DNA of 64,000 nt. It comes from Buttiauxella brennerae ATCC 51605 (GTDB lineage Bacteria > Pseudomonadota > Gammaproteobacteria > Enterobacterales > Enterobacteriaceae). The position numbers and the translations under genes are program-made. Below the pieces are notes generated by a model, which saw nothing but the letters and a program-made list of their open reading frames with translations, did no database searches and was not told the DNA's origin. Shown piece by piece: positions 39,976 to 48,531 of the stretch; the stretch's first letter is position 1, and each line of letters opens with the position of its first letter. The stretch is taken from the NCBI RefSeq assembly GCF_001654925.1, contig NZ_LXER01000024.1, positions 1-64,000 on the forward strand, given 5' to 3'.

Positions 39976-40671
39976 TTACTCAGCCAGCATGAAATTCACC
40001 GCATCGGCTGCGTGAATCGCAGCGGTATCGAACACGGGCAGCGAGCAATCTTGCTGGTTAAGCAACAACCCAATTTCAGTACAACCAAAAATCACGCCCT
40101 CTGCGCCCTGCCCCTGCAACTCTTCAATTACTTGCTGATAATACTGCTTCGATTGCGCAGTGATTTTCCCGAGGCAAAGTTCTTCGAAGATAATCTGGTT
40201 GATATGCAAACGCTGTGGCTCGTTAGGGATCAGCGATTCAATACCGAATTGTGTACTTAGACGTCCACGGTAGAAATCTTGCTCCATGGTGTAACGGGTG
40301 CCAAGCAGCGCGACTTTCTTCGCGCCCTGAGCAGCAATGGCACGCCCGGTTGCATCAGCAATATGTAAAAACGGCAATTCACAGCGCGATTCAATATGAT
40401 GAGCCACTTTGTGCATGGTGTTAGTGCATAACACGATACCTTCCGCCCCGGCTTTCTGTAGCCCAAGCGCTGCCTGTGCCAGCATGTCCCCCGCCAGATC
40501 CCACTCGCCCTTTGACTGGCAGGCTTCAATCTCATGAAAATCAACGCTATGCAGTACGATCTTTGCCGAGTGCAGGCCGCCTAAACGTTCCTTAACCCCT
40601 TCATTGATCAAACGATAATAAGGAATTGTCGACTCCCAGCTCATTCCGCCCAGCAAACCCATTGTTTTCAT
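39976..40671 (-). CDS. ygeA: Broad-specificity amino acid racemase YgeA
   Basis: PLP-independent racemase of the Asp/Glu racemase family. E. coli YgeA acts weakly on several amino acids, including homoserine. Length is 231 residues (E. coli 230). The two catalytic cysteines are in VLCTNTMHK and [10 protein letters not shown], and the N-terminal motif is [11 protein letters not shown]. Its position after lysR is as in E. coli. It is transcribed away from kdgF. Confidence 0.94.
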   Translation of the reverse strand: MKTMGLLGGMSWESTIPYYRLINEGVKERLGGLHSAKIVLHSVDFHEIEACQSKGEWDLAGDMLAQAALGLQKAGAEGIVLCTNTMHKVAHHIESRCELPFLHIADATGRAIAAQGAKKVALLGTRYTMEQDFYRGRLSTQFGIESLIPNEPQRLHINQIIFEELCLGKITAQSKQYYQQVIEELQGQGAEGVIFGCTEIGLLLNQQDCSLPVFDTAAIHAADAVNFMLAE

Positions 40672-40800
40672 GACTTTTCACCTGTTGGCTTTTATTGCAT
40701 TGGTTATATCAGAGAGATTACCCGGCAGGAAAGCGTGATCTTCCTTACAAAACGCTGGCGTGAACTACCGCAAACCAAGTTTTCAGGATACGATTAATTA

Positions 40801-40819
40801 AATGAAACATTGTTTCACA
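40801..40819 (+). promoter_or_regulatory. KdgR operator upstream of kdgF
   Basis: AATGAAACATTGTTTCACA contains an exact match to the KdgR core RAAAYRNYRTTTY at 40804-40816. It lies 17 bp upstream of the kdgF ATG, within the expected promoter or leader, so KdgR would repress kdgF until KDG accumulates. Confidence 0.88.
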
Positions 40820-40835
40820 TATAAAAGGATCGCGA

Positions 40836-41159
40836 ATGTTCACTTATATTAAAGATACCAAACTGGAAGATTTAGGTGCTGGCGTGAGCCGCCGTATTCT
40901 GGCGCACGGCGGTAAAATGATGGCGGTGCAGGTTAATTTTGAGAAGGGTGCAATCGGCCCAATGCACAACCATCCGCATGAGCAATTAACTTATGTGCTG
41001 TCTGGCGAGTTTGAATTCACCATCGGCGAAGAAACGCATCGCGTTACTGCGGGCGACACACTGTATAAAGAGCCGCACGTAATGCACGGTTGTGTATGCC
41101 TGGCAGCGGGTACGCTTCTTGATACCTTTACCCCAATACGTGAAGATTTTCTGAAGTAG
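40836..41159 (+). CDS. kdgF: KdgF, cupin that converts unsaturated uronates
   Basis: A 107-residue single-domain cupin. The metal-binding histidines are visible in MHNHPHEQLTYVLSGEFEF and HVMHGC. KdgF speeds conversion of 4,5-unsaturated galacturonate (product of Ogl) to 5-keto-4-deoxyuronate, the step before KduI and KduD. The KdgR box in front and the pectin genes to the right support this role. A small cupin could have other uses, but context makes KdgF the best call. Confidence 0.9.
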   Translation: MFTYIKDTKLEDLGAGVSRRILAHGGKMMAVQVNFEKGAIGPMHNHPHEQLTYVLSGEFEFTIGEETHRVTAGDTLYKEPHVMHGCVCLAAGTLLDTFTPIREDFLK

Positions 41160-41168
41160 CGTACAAAC

Positions 41169-41199
41169 AAAAACGGCTCCTGCCAGAGGAGCCGTTTTT
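41169..41199. terminator. Bidirectional terminator between kdgF and fepE
   Basis: Stem AAAAACGGCTCC/GGAGCCGTTTTT with a 7-base loop. It has T runs on both strands, so it ends kdgF on one side and the fepE-type gene on the other. Confidence 0.92.
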
Positions 41200-41217
41200 G
41201 TGAAGCGAAATGTGAAA

Positions 41218-42333
41218 TTACATTTCTTCAATCTGCATACGTGATGCCATTGCCCCACGAACCAAAACCAAACCCGCCGCGACAATCAAACCAACTAATG
41301 CCGCGAGCACAACAATCAGTGCTTTGCCCGGACCATCTTTTTTCAGTGGATATGAAGGCTGCATCTGGAATTGATACGGCGTGAAATTAACATCGCCAAG
41401 GTTAATGGCTTCTAATTGACTCAGCGCGTGATCGCGATTTTGTATGCCTGCATTCAACTGAGCAACATCTTTAATTGACTCCTCAATCTTCAATTTCTCA
41501 GCTAAACCGTTAGCCCCCAGAGAAACAGAGTAATCAGGATCGTCTTTTACTGCCTGCCCATTACTGTATACCGGCGCTTTCAAACCCGCAGCATTGGCGA
41601 CTTTTAATGAGTAGCCCAGGCGCTCCAGGTTAACATTGTGTTGGTTTTCAAGATTAACGCGGTCGAGCCCCAGCTTATTTTTTTCAAATGCGACTTTGAG
41701 TTCCACCGCATTTTTCACATTCGCAAGCACGTCTTTATTCACTTCCGCACTAATAAAATCAATGTAGTTTCTCAGTACTTGCTGAGCATCATCTGCATCT
41801 GGCGCGGTAAAACTCAAAGTCCACGAGGTGTAAGGCTGATTCTCGCCTTTTTTAGCATTACTGTTGTCCGCCGCTTTGAATTTGTCCGACACACCGACGA
41901 TTGCACGATACAACTCACTCTTATCCACACTCGGATTTTTCAGCAGCGTCTGTACATACGGAGATTGAGCAAGGAATTTCTCACGCAGCTCCTGCGAGTC
42001 AAATTTCTTTAAAAATAGATTATAGAGACGACCGGCATCAAGATTGGTTTCCACGCCAAGCACCGTCAAATTCACCATCGCACGGCGTAACTCAGTAAGA
42101 TTGGTATTTTCAGGAGGCGTAACAACTGCTTCACTGGTCCATTTTTGTGGTAACAGGAAACTGGCTGCCAAACCGCACAATGCAAACAGAAGCGTAATCG
42201 TGATGATCTGTTTTTTGGCCGCGTAAAGCGTAGAGATTAAGCTCAGTAAGTCGATCTCTTCATGGCGTGGTGGCATAAGCGGATAAGGAGACGTATTTTC
42301 TAAACGATTAGGTTTCATTTCTATAGAAGACAT
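41218..42333 (-). CDS. fepE: Wzz/FepE-family polysaccharide chain-length regulator
   Basis: Inner-membrane protein that sets O-antigen or other polysaccharide chain length (very long chains for Salmonella FepE). Length is 371 residues (E. coli FepE 377). A transmembrane helix lies at about 38-60 and a second at about 340-360, with a large coiled periplasmic domain between. Conserved stretches shared with FepE include LPQKWTSEAVVTPPE, YTSWTLSFTAP and PVYSNGQAVKDDPD. In E. coli fepE lies beside fepA, far from here, so the gene has a different home or this is an extra copy. Confidence 0.88.
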   Translation of the reverse strand: MSSIEMKPNRLENTSPYPLMPPRHEEIDLLSLISTLYAAKKQIITITLLFALCGLAASFLLPQKWTSEAVVTPPENTNLTELRRAMVNLTVLGVETNLDAGRLYNLFLKKFDSQELREKFLAQSPYVQTLLKNPSVDKSELYRAIVGVSDKFKAADNSNAKKGENQPYTSWTLSFTAPDADDAQQVLRNYIDFISAEVNKDVLANVKNAVELKVAFEKNKLGLDRVNLENQHNVNLERLGYSLKVANAAGLKAPVYSNGQAVKDDPDYSVSLGANGLAEKLKIEESIKDVAQLNAGIQNRDHALSQLEAINLGDVNFTPYQFQMQPSYPLKKDGPGKALIVVLAALVGLIVAAGLVLVRGAMASRMQIEEM

Positions 42334-42701
42334 AACTGGCCGGTTTTTTATTTATCAAGAAAAAGACTCGCTTTACTTCCCTGTGTCGGAAAGTGAAGAC
42401 AGCGCTAACGCACAGTAATGAGAAGCTGAATAGTTTTAAACCATCAGAAAGGTTACATGTTTTTATCTTGTACATAGCACTATCGATCTCAAAAAAGCAT
42501 TTTTGAATCAAATTCATGCCATAGGGTAACGCACTGATAACAACACCTTAACTCTGTAACTAAACGTAAAATGCTTAAATGAAACTTCATTATTCCTAAG
42601 ACCTGTCTGAAAAACAACCCCCAACTCTTGCAGTTTTAAAATTAGCCAATTTCCCACCTAATTATCTGCGCAGCTCAAAACCTCGCCTGATTCACATAAT
42701 C

Positions 42702-42714
42702 GAAACAGCGTTTC
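42702..42714 (+). promoter_or_regulatory. KdgR operator 1 of the tog operon
   Basis: GAAACAGCGTTTC is an exact RAAAYRNYRTTTY match within the longer palindrome TCGAAACAGCGTTTCGA. A CRP-like half-site follows directly. Confidence 0.8.
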
Positions 42715-42777
42715 GACTTTGATCACATTTCCGTCATGAATCGAATGACTCAGTTACAAATCGTAATAAGATTATTT

Positions 42778-42790
42778 AAAACGCTGTTTT
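42778..42790 (+). promoter_or_regulatory. KdgR operator 2 of the tog operon
   Basis: AAAACGCTGTTTT fits the KdgR core exactly and lies 76 bp (centre to centre) from operator 1. Confidence 0.75.
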
Positions 42791-42903
42791 ACAAATCAGA
42801 AACCACAGTTCTTATGTTTCTGAAATCTGCAAAGCCATGCAAATTGCAAACAGGTAACGGTGTTCTAATTATTTAATTATCAATCGATTATCAGGGAATG
42901 AAT

Positions 42904-42963
42904 ATGCCGAGTAAGCCCCCAGCTTTGCGACCCATCCGCTTGAATACAGGGATGAGGCAATGA
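42904..42963 (+). CDS. Possible leader peptide ORF A before togM
   Basis: A 19-codon ORF (MPSKPPALRPIRLNTGMRQ) with an AGGGA site 6 bases upstream. An ATG two codons earlier is also possible. Its TGA overlaps the ATG of ORF B. It resembles no protein I know and may be chance, but it has a ribosome site and a coupled neighbour. Confidence 0.3.
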   Translation: MPSKPPALRPIRLNTGMRQ

Positions 42964-43016
42964 GTTTCGAGAACGATTTTTCAAAAACAATTTTTAAACC
43001 ATTGATCGCCAGGTAG
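42960..43016 (+). CDS. Possible leader peptide ORF B before togM
   Basis: An 18-codon ORF (MSFENDFSKTIFKPLIAR) whose ATG overlaps the stop of ORF A and whose TAG is 6 bases before the togM ATG. It could couple translation into togM. No homology is recognised. Confidence 0.3.
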   Translation: MSFENDFSKTIFKPLIAR

Positions 43017-43022
43017 GTATGT

Positions 43023-43913
43023 ATGAATGAAAACAAAATGCTGGGATTGGCATGGATTTCACCCTACATAATAGGGTTGTTGGTCTTTACTGCCTTCCCG
43101 TTTGTTTCATCTTTCTTCCTCAGTTTTACTGAGTACGATCTGATGAACCCACCGGTATTCACCGGTATTGAGAACTATCGCTACATGTTGACCGAAGATT
43201 CGCTCTTCTGGAAATCCATGGGCGTCACTTTTGCGTATGTGTTTTTAACCATTCCGTTAAAACTCGCTTTCGCACTCGGTATCGCATTTGTTCTGAACTT
43301 TAAATTACGCGGCATCGGTTTCTTCCGTACGGCATATTACATCCCATCTATTCTGGGTAGCTCCGTTGCGATTGCCGTTTTGTGGCGTGCACTGTTTGCC
43401 ATCGACGGCCTGCTGAACAGCTTTATTGGTGTGTTTGGCCTCGACCCGGTGAACTGGCTGGGTGAGCCGTCTCTGGCGCTGATGTCCGTTACGCTTTTGC
43501 GTGTATGGCAGTTCGGCTCAGCGATGGTCATCTTCCTTGCTGCTTTGCAAAACGTTCCTCAATCACAGTATGAAGCGGCAATGATCGACGGCGCGTCTAA
43601 ATGGCAGATGTTCATGAAAGTGACTGTGCCTTTGATTACGCCGGTTATCTTCTTCAACTTCATCATGCAGACCACGCAGGCGTTCCAGGAGTTTACCGCA
43701 CCGTACATCATTACCGGCGGCGGCCCGACTCACTACACCTACTTGTTCTCGCTCTACATCTACGACACCGCCTTCAAATACTTCGATATGGGTTATGGCG
43801 CGGCACTGGCGTGGGTACTGTTCCTGGTCGTGGCGGTCTTTGCCTCCATCGCCTTTAAGTCATCGAAATACTGGGTGTTCTACTCCGCAGATAAGGGAGG
43901 CAAAAATGGCTGA
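43023..43913 (+). CDS. togM: Oligogalacturonide ABC transporter permease TogM
   Basis: First membrane subunit of the TogMNAB importer for oligogalacturonides. It is a 296-residue MalF-type permease with about six helices and the EAA loop EAAMIDGASKWQMFMKV that contacts the ATPase. The N-terminus MLGLAWISPYIIGLLVFTAFP is typical of the CUT1 family. AGGTAGG precedes the ATG. It heads an operon togM-togN-togA-togB with overlaps or gaps under 20 bases. Confidence 0.93.
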   Translation: MNENKMLGLAWISPYIIGLLVFTAFPFVSSFFLSFTEYDLMNPPVFTGIENYRYMLTEDSLFWKSMGVTFAYVFLTIPLKLAFALGIAFVLNFKLRGIGFFRTAYYIPSILGSSVAIAVLWRALFAIDGLLNSFIGVFGLDPVNWLGEPSLALMSVTLLRVWQFGSAMVIFLAALQNVPQSQYEAAMIDGASKWQMFMKVTVPLITPVIFFNFIMQTTQAFQEFTAPYIITGGGPTHYTYLFSLYIYDTAFKYFDMGYGAALAWVLFLVVAVFASIAFKSSKYWVFYSADKGGKNG

Positions 43914-44820
43914 TATCCAACCAAGCCAGCTAGCGGCTAAAAGTGCAACGGACCTGGCAGAAGAAGAGATCGCGCGTACGTTGCGCCGTGAAAAAATCAG
44001 CCGCACCATCCGTTATGTGGTGCTGATTATTGTCGGTCTGTTGATGCTCTACCCGTTGGTGTGGATGTTCTCTGCGGCGTTTAAACCGAACCATGAGATC
44101 TTCACAACACTCGGTCTGTGGCCGTCAAACCCAACCAGCGACGGCTTCGTTAACGGCTGGAAAACGGGTACGGAGTACACCTTTGGCCACTACATGTGGA
44201 ACACAATGCAGTATGTGATTCCAAAAGTACTGCTAACCATTATCTCTTCAACGATTGTCGCTTACGGCTTTGCCCGTTTCGAAATCCCGTTCAAGAAGTT
44301 TTGGTTCGCGACGTTGATTACCACTATGTTGCTGCCAAGCACCGTACTGTTAATCCCGCAATACCTGATGTTCCGTGAAATGGGCATGTTGAATAGCTAC
44401 CTGCCACTGTGGCTGCCAATGGCATTCGCAACCCAGGGGTTCTTTGTCTTCATGTTGATCCAGTTCTTGCGTGGCGTTCCACGCGATATGGAAGAAGCCG
44501 CACAGATTGATGGCTGTAACTCCTTCCAGGTGCTCTGGTATGTGGTAGTGCCGATTCTGAAACCGGCCATTATCTCTGTCGCCCTGTTCCAGTTCATGTG
44601 GTCAATGAACGACTTTATCGGGCCGCTGATTTATGTGTACAGCGTAGACAAATACCCAATTGCACTGGCGCTCAAAATGTCTATCGACGTGACTGAAGGC
44701 GCTCCATGGAACGAAATTCTGGCAATGGCGAGCATCTCCATTCTGCCATCGATCATCATCTTCTTCCTGGCTCAACGCTACTTCGTACAAGGCGTGACCA
44801 GCAGCGGAATTAAAGGTTAA
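43906..44820 (+). CDS. togN: Oligogalacturonide ABC transporter permease TogN
   Basis: Second membrane subunit of the importer, MalG-type, 304 residues. A longer cytoplasmic N-terminus (about 40 residues) precedes the first helix (YVVLIIVGLLMLYPLVWMF). The EAA loop is EEAAQIDGCNSFQVLW, and the C-terminus FVQGVTSSGIKG is typical of the family. The ATG at 43906 follows GGGAGG and overlaps the togM end by 8 bases, which excludes the longer in-frame reading. Confidence 0.93.
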   Translation: MADIQPSQLAAKSATDLAEEEIARTLRREKISRTIRYVVLIIVGLLMLYPLVWMFSAAFKPNHEIFTTLGLWPSNPTSDGFVNGWKTGTEYTFGHYMWNTMQYVIPKVLLTIISSTIVAYGFARFEIPFKKFWFATLITTMLLPSTVLLIPQYLMFREMGMLNSYLPLWLPMAFATQGFFVFMLIQFLRGVPRDMEEAAQIDGCNSFQVLWYVVVPILKPAIISVALFQFMWSMNDFIGPLIYVYSVDKYPIALALKMSIDVTEGAPWNEILAMASISILPSIIIFFLAQRYFVQGVTSSGIKG

Positions 44821-44833
44821 GTGAGGGAATATC

Positions 44834-45961
44834 ATGGCTGAAGTTATTTTCAACAAATTGCAAAAAGTTTACTCCAACGGCTTCCAGGCGGTTCATGGTA
44901 TCGACCTGAAAATTGAAGACGGTGAATTTATGGTTATCGTCGGCCCATCTGGCTGCGCGAAATCAACCACCTTGCGTATGCTGGCGGGTCTGGAAACGAT
45001 CAGCGGCGGTGAAGTCCGAATCGGCGACCGTGTGGTGAACAACCTGGCACCTAAATCTCGCGGTATCGCGATGGTGTTCCAGAACTATGCACTGTATCCA
45101 CACATGACCGTGCGTGAAAACCTGGCCTTTGGCCTGAAACTCAGCAAACTGCCAAAACAGCAAATCGAGTCCCAGGTGAATGAAGCGGCCAAAATTCTTG
45201 AGCTCGATGAGCTGATGGACCGCCTACCGCGCCAGTTATCAGGCGGCCAGGCACAGCGTGTGGCCGTTGGCCGTGCGATTGTGAAAAAACCCGATGTGTT
45301 CTTGTTTGACGAACCGTTATCCAACCTTGATGCCAAGCTGCGTGCGTCGATGCGTATTCGTATCTCCGACCTGCATAAGCAACTGAAGAAAAGCGGCAAG
45401 CCTGCGACCACCGTTTATGTGACGCACGATCAGACCGAAGCGATGACCATGGGCGACCGTATCTGCGTGATGAAACTGGGCCACATCATGCAGGTAGACA
45501 CACCAGATAACCTCTATCACTTCCCGAAAAATATGTTCGTGGCAGGCTTTATCGGTGCCCCAGAAATGAACATTCGCCCGAGCAAGCTGATCGAGAAAGA
45601 TGGTCGTCTGCAAATTAGCGTGGGGAATGACACCCTGGCGCTGAACGAGCGCCAGCAGAAGCGCTGCGCGGAGTACAAGAATCAGGACATCTTCTTCGGT
45701 ATCCGTCCTGAGTTTATTTCAATCTCTGATGAACCGTTCGCTGAAAGCCATTCCAGCGGTGAAATGGTGCGTGTAGAGAATATGGGCCACGAATTCTTCA
45801 TCTACCTGAAAGTAGCTGATTTTGAAATGACCTGCCGCATCCCTTCCGATGAAGCTAAGCCAATGATTGAGAAAGGCCTTCACCGTAAGGTGTATTTCAA
45901 GTTTGACATGGAAAAATGTCATATTTTCGACGCAAAAACAGAACAAAACATCTCTCTCTGA
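44834..45961 (+). CDS. togA: Oligogalacturonide ABC transporter ATPase TogA
   Basis: A 375-residue MalK/UgpC-type ATPase that powers TogMN. Walker A is GPSGCAKST at 37-45, with Ala42 where most relatives have Gly. The signature is LSGGQAQRVAVGRA, Walker B is VFLFDEPLSNLD, and the switch is VTHD. A C-terminal OB/TOBE domain (about 240-375) is present as in sugar importers. It lies 13 bases after togN. Confidence 0.94.
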   Translation: MAEVIFNKLQKVYSNGFQAVHGIDLKIEDGEFMVIVGPSGCAKSTTLRMLAGLETISGGEVRIGDRVVNNLAPKSRGIAMVFQNYALYPHMTVRENLAFGLKLSKLPKQQIESQVNEAAKILELDELMDRLPRQLSGGQAQRVAVGRAIVKKPDVFLFDEPLSNLDAKLRASMRIRISDLHKQLKKSGKPATTVYVTHDQTEAMTMGDRICVMKLGHIMQVDTPDNLYHFPKNMFVAGFIGAPEMNIRPSKLIEKDGRLQISVGNDTLALNERQQKRCAEYKNQDIFFGIRPEFISISDEPFAESHSSGEMVRVENMGHEFFIYLKVADFEMTCRIPSDEAKPMIEKGLHRKVYFKFDMEKCHIFDAKTEQNISL

Positions 45962-45976
45962 CAGGAGTCTATGATA

Positions 45977-47266
45977 ATGAAAAAAGTGCTATTAAGTACC
46001 CTGATTGCCTCTACCTTAGGAATGGCTGCCGGCTCGGCGTTCGCGGCAGATGATGTTGAGTTACGTATGTCCTGGTGGGGCGGCAACGGACGCCATCAGG
46101 TTACGTTGAAAGCAGTTGAAGAGTTCCAGAAAGAACACCCAAACATTAAGGTGAAGTCTGAATACACCGGTTGGGACGGCCACCTTTCACGTCTGACTAC
46201 ACAGATTGCGGGCGGTACAGAGCCTGACGTGATGCAGACTAACTGGAACTGGCTGCCAATTTTCTCCAAAACCGGCACGGGCTTCTACGATTTGAACACC
46301 GTGAAAGGTGAGCTGGATCTGACTCAGTTTGACCCGAAAGAGCTGCAAACCACCACCGTTGACGGCAAGCTGAACGGCATTCCAATCTCCGTGACTGCTC
46401 GTGTGTTCTATTTCAACGATGAAACCTGGAAAAAAGCGGGTGTTGAATACCCGAAAACCTGGGATGAGTTGATGGCGGCGGGTAAAACGTTTGAAAGCAA
46501 ACTGGGCAAACAGTATTTCCCGGTGGTGTTAGAGCACCAGGATACGCTGTCTTTGCTGCGCTCTTATATGGTGCAGAAATACAATATTCCTGAAATCGAT
46601 ACCGCGAAAAAGCAATTCGGCTACTCCAAAGAACAGTGGGTTGAGTTCTTTGGTATGTACAAAAAGCTTATCGACAGCCACGTAATGCCTGACACCAAAT
46701 ACTATGCGTCATTTGGTAAGAGCAATATGTACGAGATGAAACCGTGGATTGAGGGCGAATGGGCCGGTACTTATATGTGGAACTCCACCATTAACAAGTA
46801 TTCCGACAACCTAAAGCCACCAGCGAAACTCGAACTGGGTTCTTACCCGATGCTGCCAGGTGCCACTGATGCCGGTATGTTCTTTAAACCAGCACAGATG
46901 TTCTCAATCAGCAAAACGACCAAGCATCCGAAAGAAGCAGCCATGCTGATTAACTTCTTGCTGAACGAAAAAGCGGGCGTGGAAGCTCTGGGCCTTGAGC
47001 GTGGAGTTCCGTTGAGCAAAGCAGCTGTGACACAGCTGACTGCTGATGGCGTGATCAAAGATAACGATCCAGCGGTTGCCGGCCTGAAACTGGCGCAATC
47101 TCTGCCAAACAAACTGTCTACATCGCCGTATTTTGACGATCCACAGATTGTTTCCCTGTTCGGTACATCTTTGCAGTACATCGACTATGGCCAGAAAACT
47201 GTAGAAGAAACGGCTGCTGAGTTTGAACGCCAGGGTAACCGTATTCTGAAACGCGCAATGCGCTAA
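45977..47266 (+). CDS. togB: Oligogalacturonide-binding periplasmic protein TogB
   Basis: Solute-binding protein of the importer, 429 residues. The signal peptide MKKVLLSTLIASTLGMAAGS ends at AFA, before ADDVELRMSW. The SBP family 1 fold includes TQIAGGTEPDVMQTNW and FNDETWKKAGVEYPKTWDEL. Starts at 45971 and 45977 are both in frame; the second is preferred because AGGAG lies 9 bases upstream of it, against 3 for the first. A terminator follows, reducing read-through into ogl. Confidence 0.93.
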   Translation: MKKVLLSTLIASTLGMAAGSAFAADDVELRMSWWGGNGRHQVTLKAVEEFQKEHPNIKVKSEYTGWDGHLSRLTTQIAGGTEPDVMQTNWNWLPIFSKTGTGFYDLNTVKGELDLTQFDPKELQTTTVDGKLNGIPISVTARVFYFNDETWKKAGVEYPKTWDELMAAGKTFESKLGKQYFPVVLEHQDTLSLLRSYMVQKYNIPEIDTAKKQFGYSKEQWVEFFGMYKKLIDSHVMPDTKYYASFGKSNMYEMKPWIEGEWAGTYMWNSTINKYSDNLKPPAKLELGSYPMLPGATDAGMFFKPAQMFSISKTTKHPKEAAMLINFLLNEKAGVEALGLERGVPLSKAAVTQLTADGVIKDNDPAVAGLKLAQSLPNKLSTSPYFDDPQIVSLFGTSLQYIDYGQKTVEETAAEFERQGNRILKRAMR

Positions 47267-47300
47267 TTAATCAGCCTGATATTTGCAGATAGATACCCTG

Positions 47301-47328
47301 CCCCGCTTGCGAGGCGGGGTATTTTTTT
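47301..47328 (+). terminator. Terminator between togB and ogl
   Basis: Stem CCCCGC/GCGGGG with a 7-base loop, followed by TATTTTTTT. No promoter is apparent in the 21 bases before ogl, so ogl expression probably depends on read-through. Confidence 0.85.
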
Positions 47329-47349
47329 AAACAAATAAGGAAATTCGTT

Positions 47350-48480
47350 ATGGCTAAAGGTAAGAAAATCCAACTTTCCTTCCGCGCCCGACGCGACAAG
47401 GAAACCGGGACTGAAGTTTTACGTCTGACCCCACCACACATCATTTGCCACCGTAATTATTTCTATCAAAAATGTTTTAGTCAGGATGGGCAGCGGCTGA
47501 TTTTCGGCGGCGCGTTCGAAGGACACTGGAATTACTATTCACTCGATTTAGAAAAACAAATTGCAACACAACTCACCGAAGGTGAAGGCGACAATACTTT
47601 CGGCGGCTTTTTATCTGCTGATGATCGTTCGCTGTGGTATGTGAAAAATACCCGCGAGTTGCGCCGTGTTGATCTGGATTCACTCGAAGAATACGTGGTT
47701 TATGAAGTCGATGATGAATGGGTGGCTTATGGCACCTGGGTGGCGAATTCCGATTGCAGCCAACTGGTGGGGATTGAAATCAAAAAGAGTGACTGGTCAC
47801 CGCTCACTGACTGGCAAAAATTCCGTGATTTCTACTTCACAAACCCGGAGTGCCGGCTGATCCGTGTTGATTTGCACACTGGCAAACAGCAAACCATCTT
47901 GCAAGAAAAACGCTGGTTAGGTCACCCGATCTACCGCCCGTTCGACGACAATACCATCGCGTTTTGTCATGAAGGGCCGCGTGATGCAATCGATGCGCGT
48001 ATGTGGTTGATAAACCAGGATGGCAGTCATGTGCGTAACGTTCGCCAGCATAGCGAAGGTGAAAGTTTTACACATGAATTCTGGGTGCCAGATGGCTCCG
48101 CACTTTACTACGTCGCCCATAAAGAAGGTGATGCTCACCGCTATTTATGCAGCGCCGATCCACAAACGCTTGAGAATCGCCAACTGCGAACCATTCCACC
48201 TTGCTCACATTTGATGAGCAACCACGACGGCTCGCTGGTTGTTGGTGATGGCGCACCGCACAAAACGGGGAATATCGATCTCAACGATCCCTTCATCTGG
48301 GTGTTTGATCTTAAAAAAGGGACGCAGAAAGCTGTTTGCCAACACAATACTTCCTGGAAAGTGCTGGATGGTGACCGCCAGGTGACGCATCCGCATCCTT
48401 CCTTTAGCCCGGATAACCAATGGGTGCTTTACACATCTGACGAAGAAGGAATGCCCGCGTTGTATTTAGCGAGGGTGTAG
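47350..48480 (+). CDS. ogl: Oligogalacturonate lyase, copy 1
   Basis: Cytoplasmic PL22 lyase that cuts digalacturonate and unsaturated digalacturonate by beta-elimination to monomers. The 376 residues form a seven-bladed beta-propeller. The Mn2+ ligands known from the Yersinia enzyme are visible: His in CSHLMSN, then Gln and two His in RQVTHPHPSF. The proposed base His is in FTHEFWVP. It is about 15 residues shorter than copy 2 (49687), losing residues near the C-terminal blade and tail, and is the more diverged of the two. It belongs to the tog transcript. Confidence 0.93.
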   Translation: MAKGKKIQLSFRARRDKETGTEVLRLTPPHIICHRNYFYQKCFSQDGQRLIFGGAFEGHWNYYSLDLEKQIATQLTEGEGDNTFGGFLSADDRSLWYVKNTRELRRVDLDSLEEYVVYEVDDEWVAYGTWVANSDCSQLVGIEIKKSDWSPLTDWQKFRDFYFTNPECRLIRVDLHTGKQQTILQEKRWLGHPIYRPFDDNTIAFCHEGPRDAIDARMWLINQDGSHVRNVRQHSEGESFTHEFWVPDGSALYYVAHKEGDAHRYLCSADPQTLENRQLRTIPPCSHLMSNHDGSLVVGDGAPHKTGNIDLNDPFIWVFDLKKGTQKAVCQHNTSWKVLDGDRQVTHPHPSFSPDNQWVLYTSDEEGMPALYLARV

Positions 48481-48484
48481 ATAC

Positions 48485-48517
48485 AAAAAAACCTCCTGAT
48501 TTCAGGAGGTTTTTTTT
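48485..48517. terminator. Bidirectional terminator between ogl copy 1 and kduD
   Basis: Stem CCTCCTG/CAGGAGG flanked by A and T runs on both sides (AAAAAAACCTCCTG, CAGGAGGTTTTTTTT). It ends both converging transcripts. Confidence 0.92.
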
Positions 48518-48531
48518 ACATCAATTCTAAA

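Larger units (their letters stand above)
42334..42903. other. Divergent control region of fepE and togMNAB
   Basis: About 570 bp of AT-rich non-coding DNA. The fepE-proximal 300 bp show nothing recognisable. The togM-proximal part has two KdgR boxes (42702-42714 and 42778-42790) and a weak CRP-like site (TTCGA-CTTTGA-TCACA, 42712-42727) overlapping the first box. Confidence 0.6.

Noticed and set aside
42308-42517. 69-codon open frame upstream of fepE on the minus strand
   Set aside because: No ribosome site, runs into the fepE N-terminus in another frame, and is Phe/Lys-rich chance sequence of an AT-rich gap.
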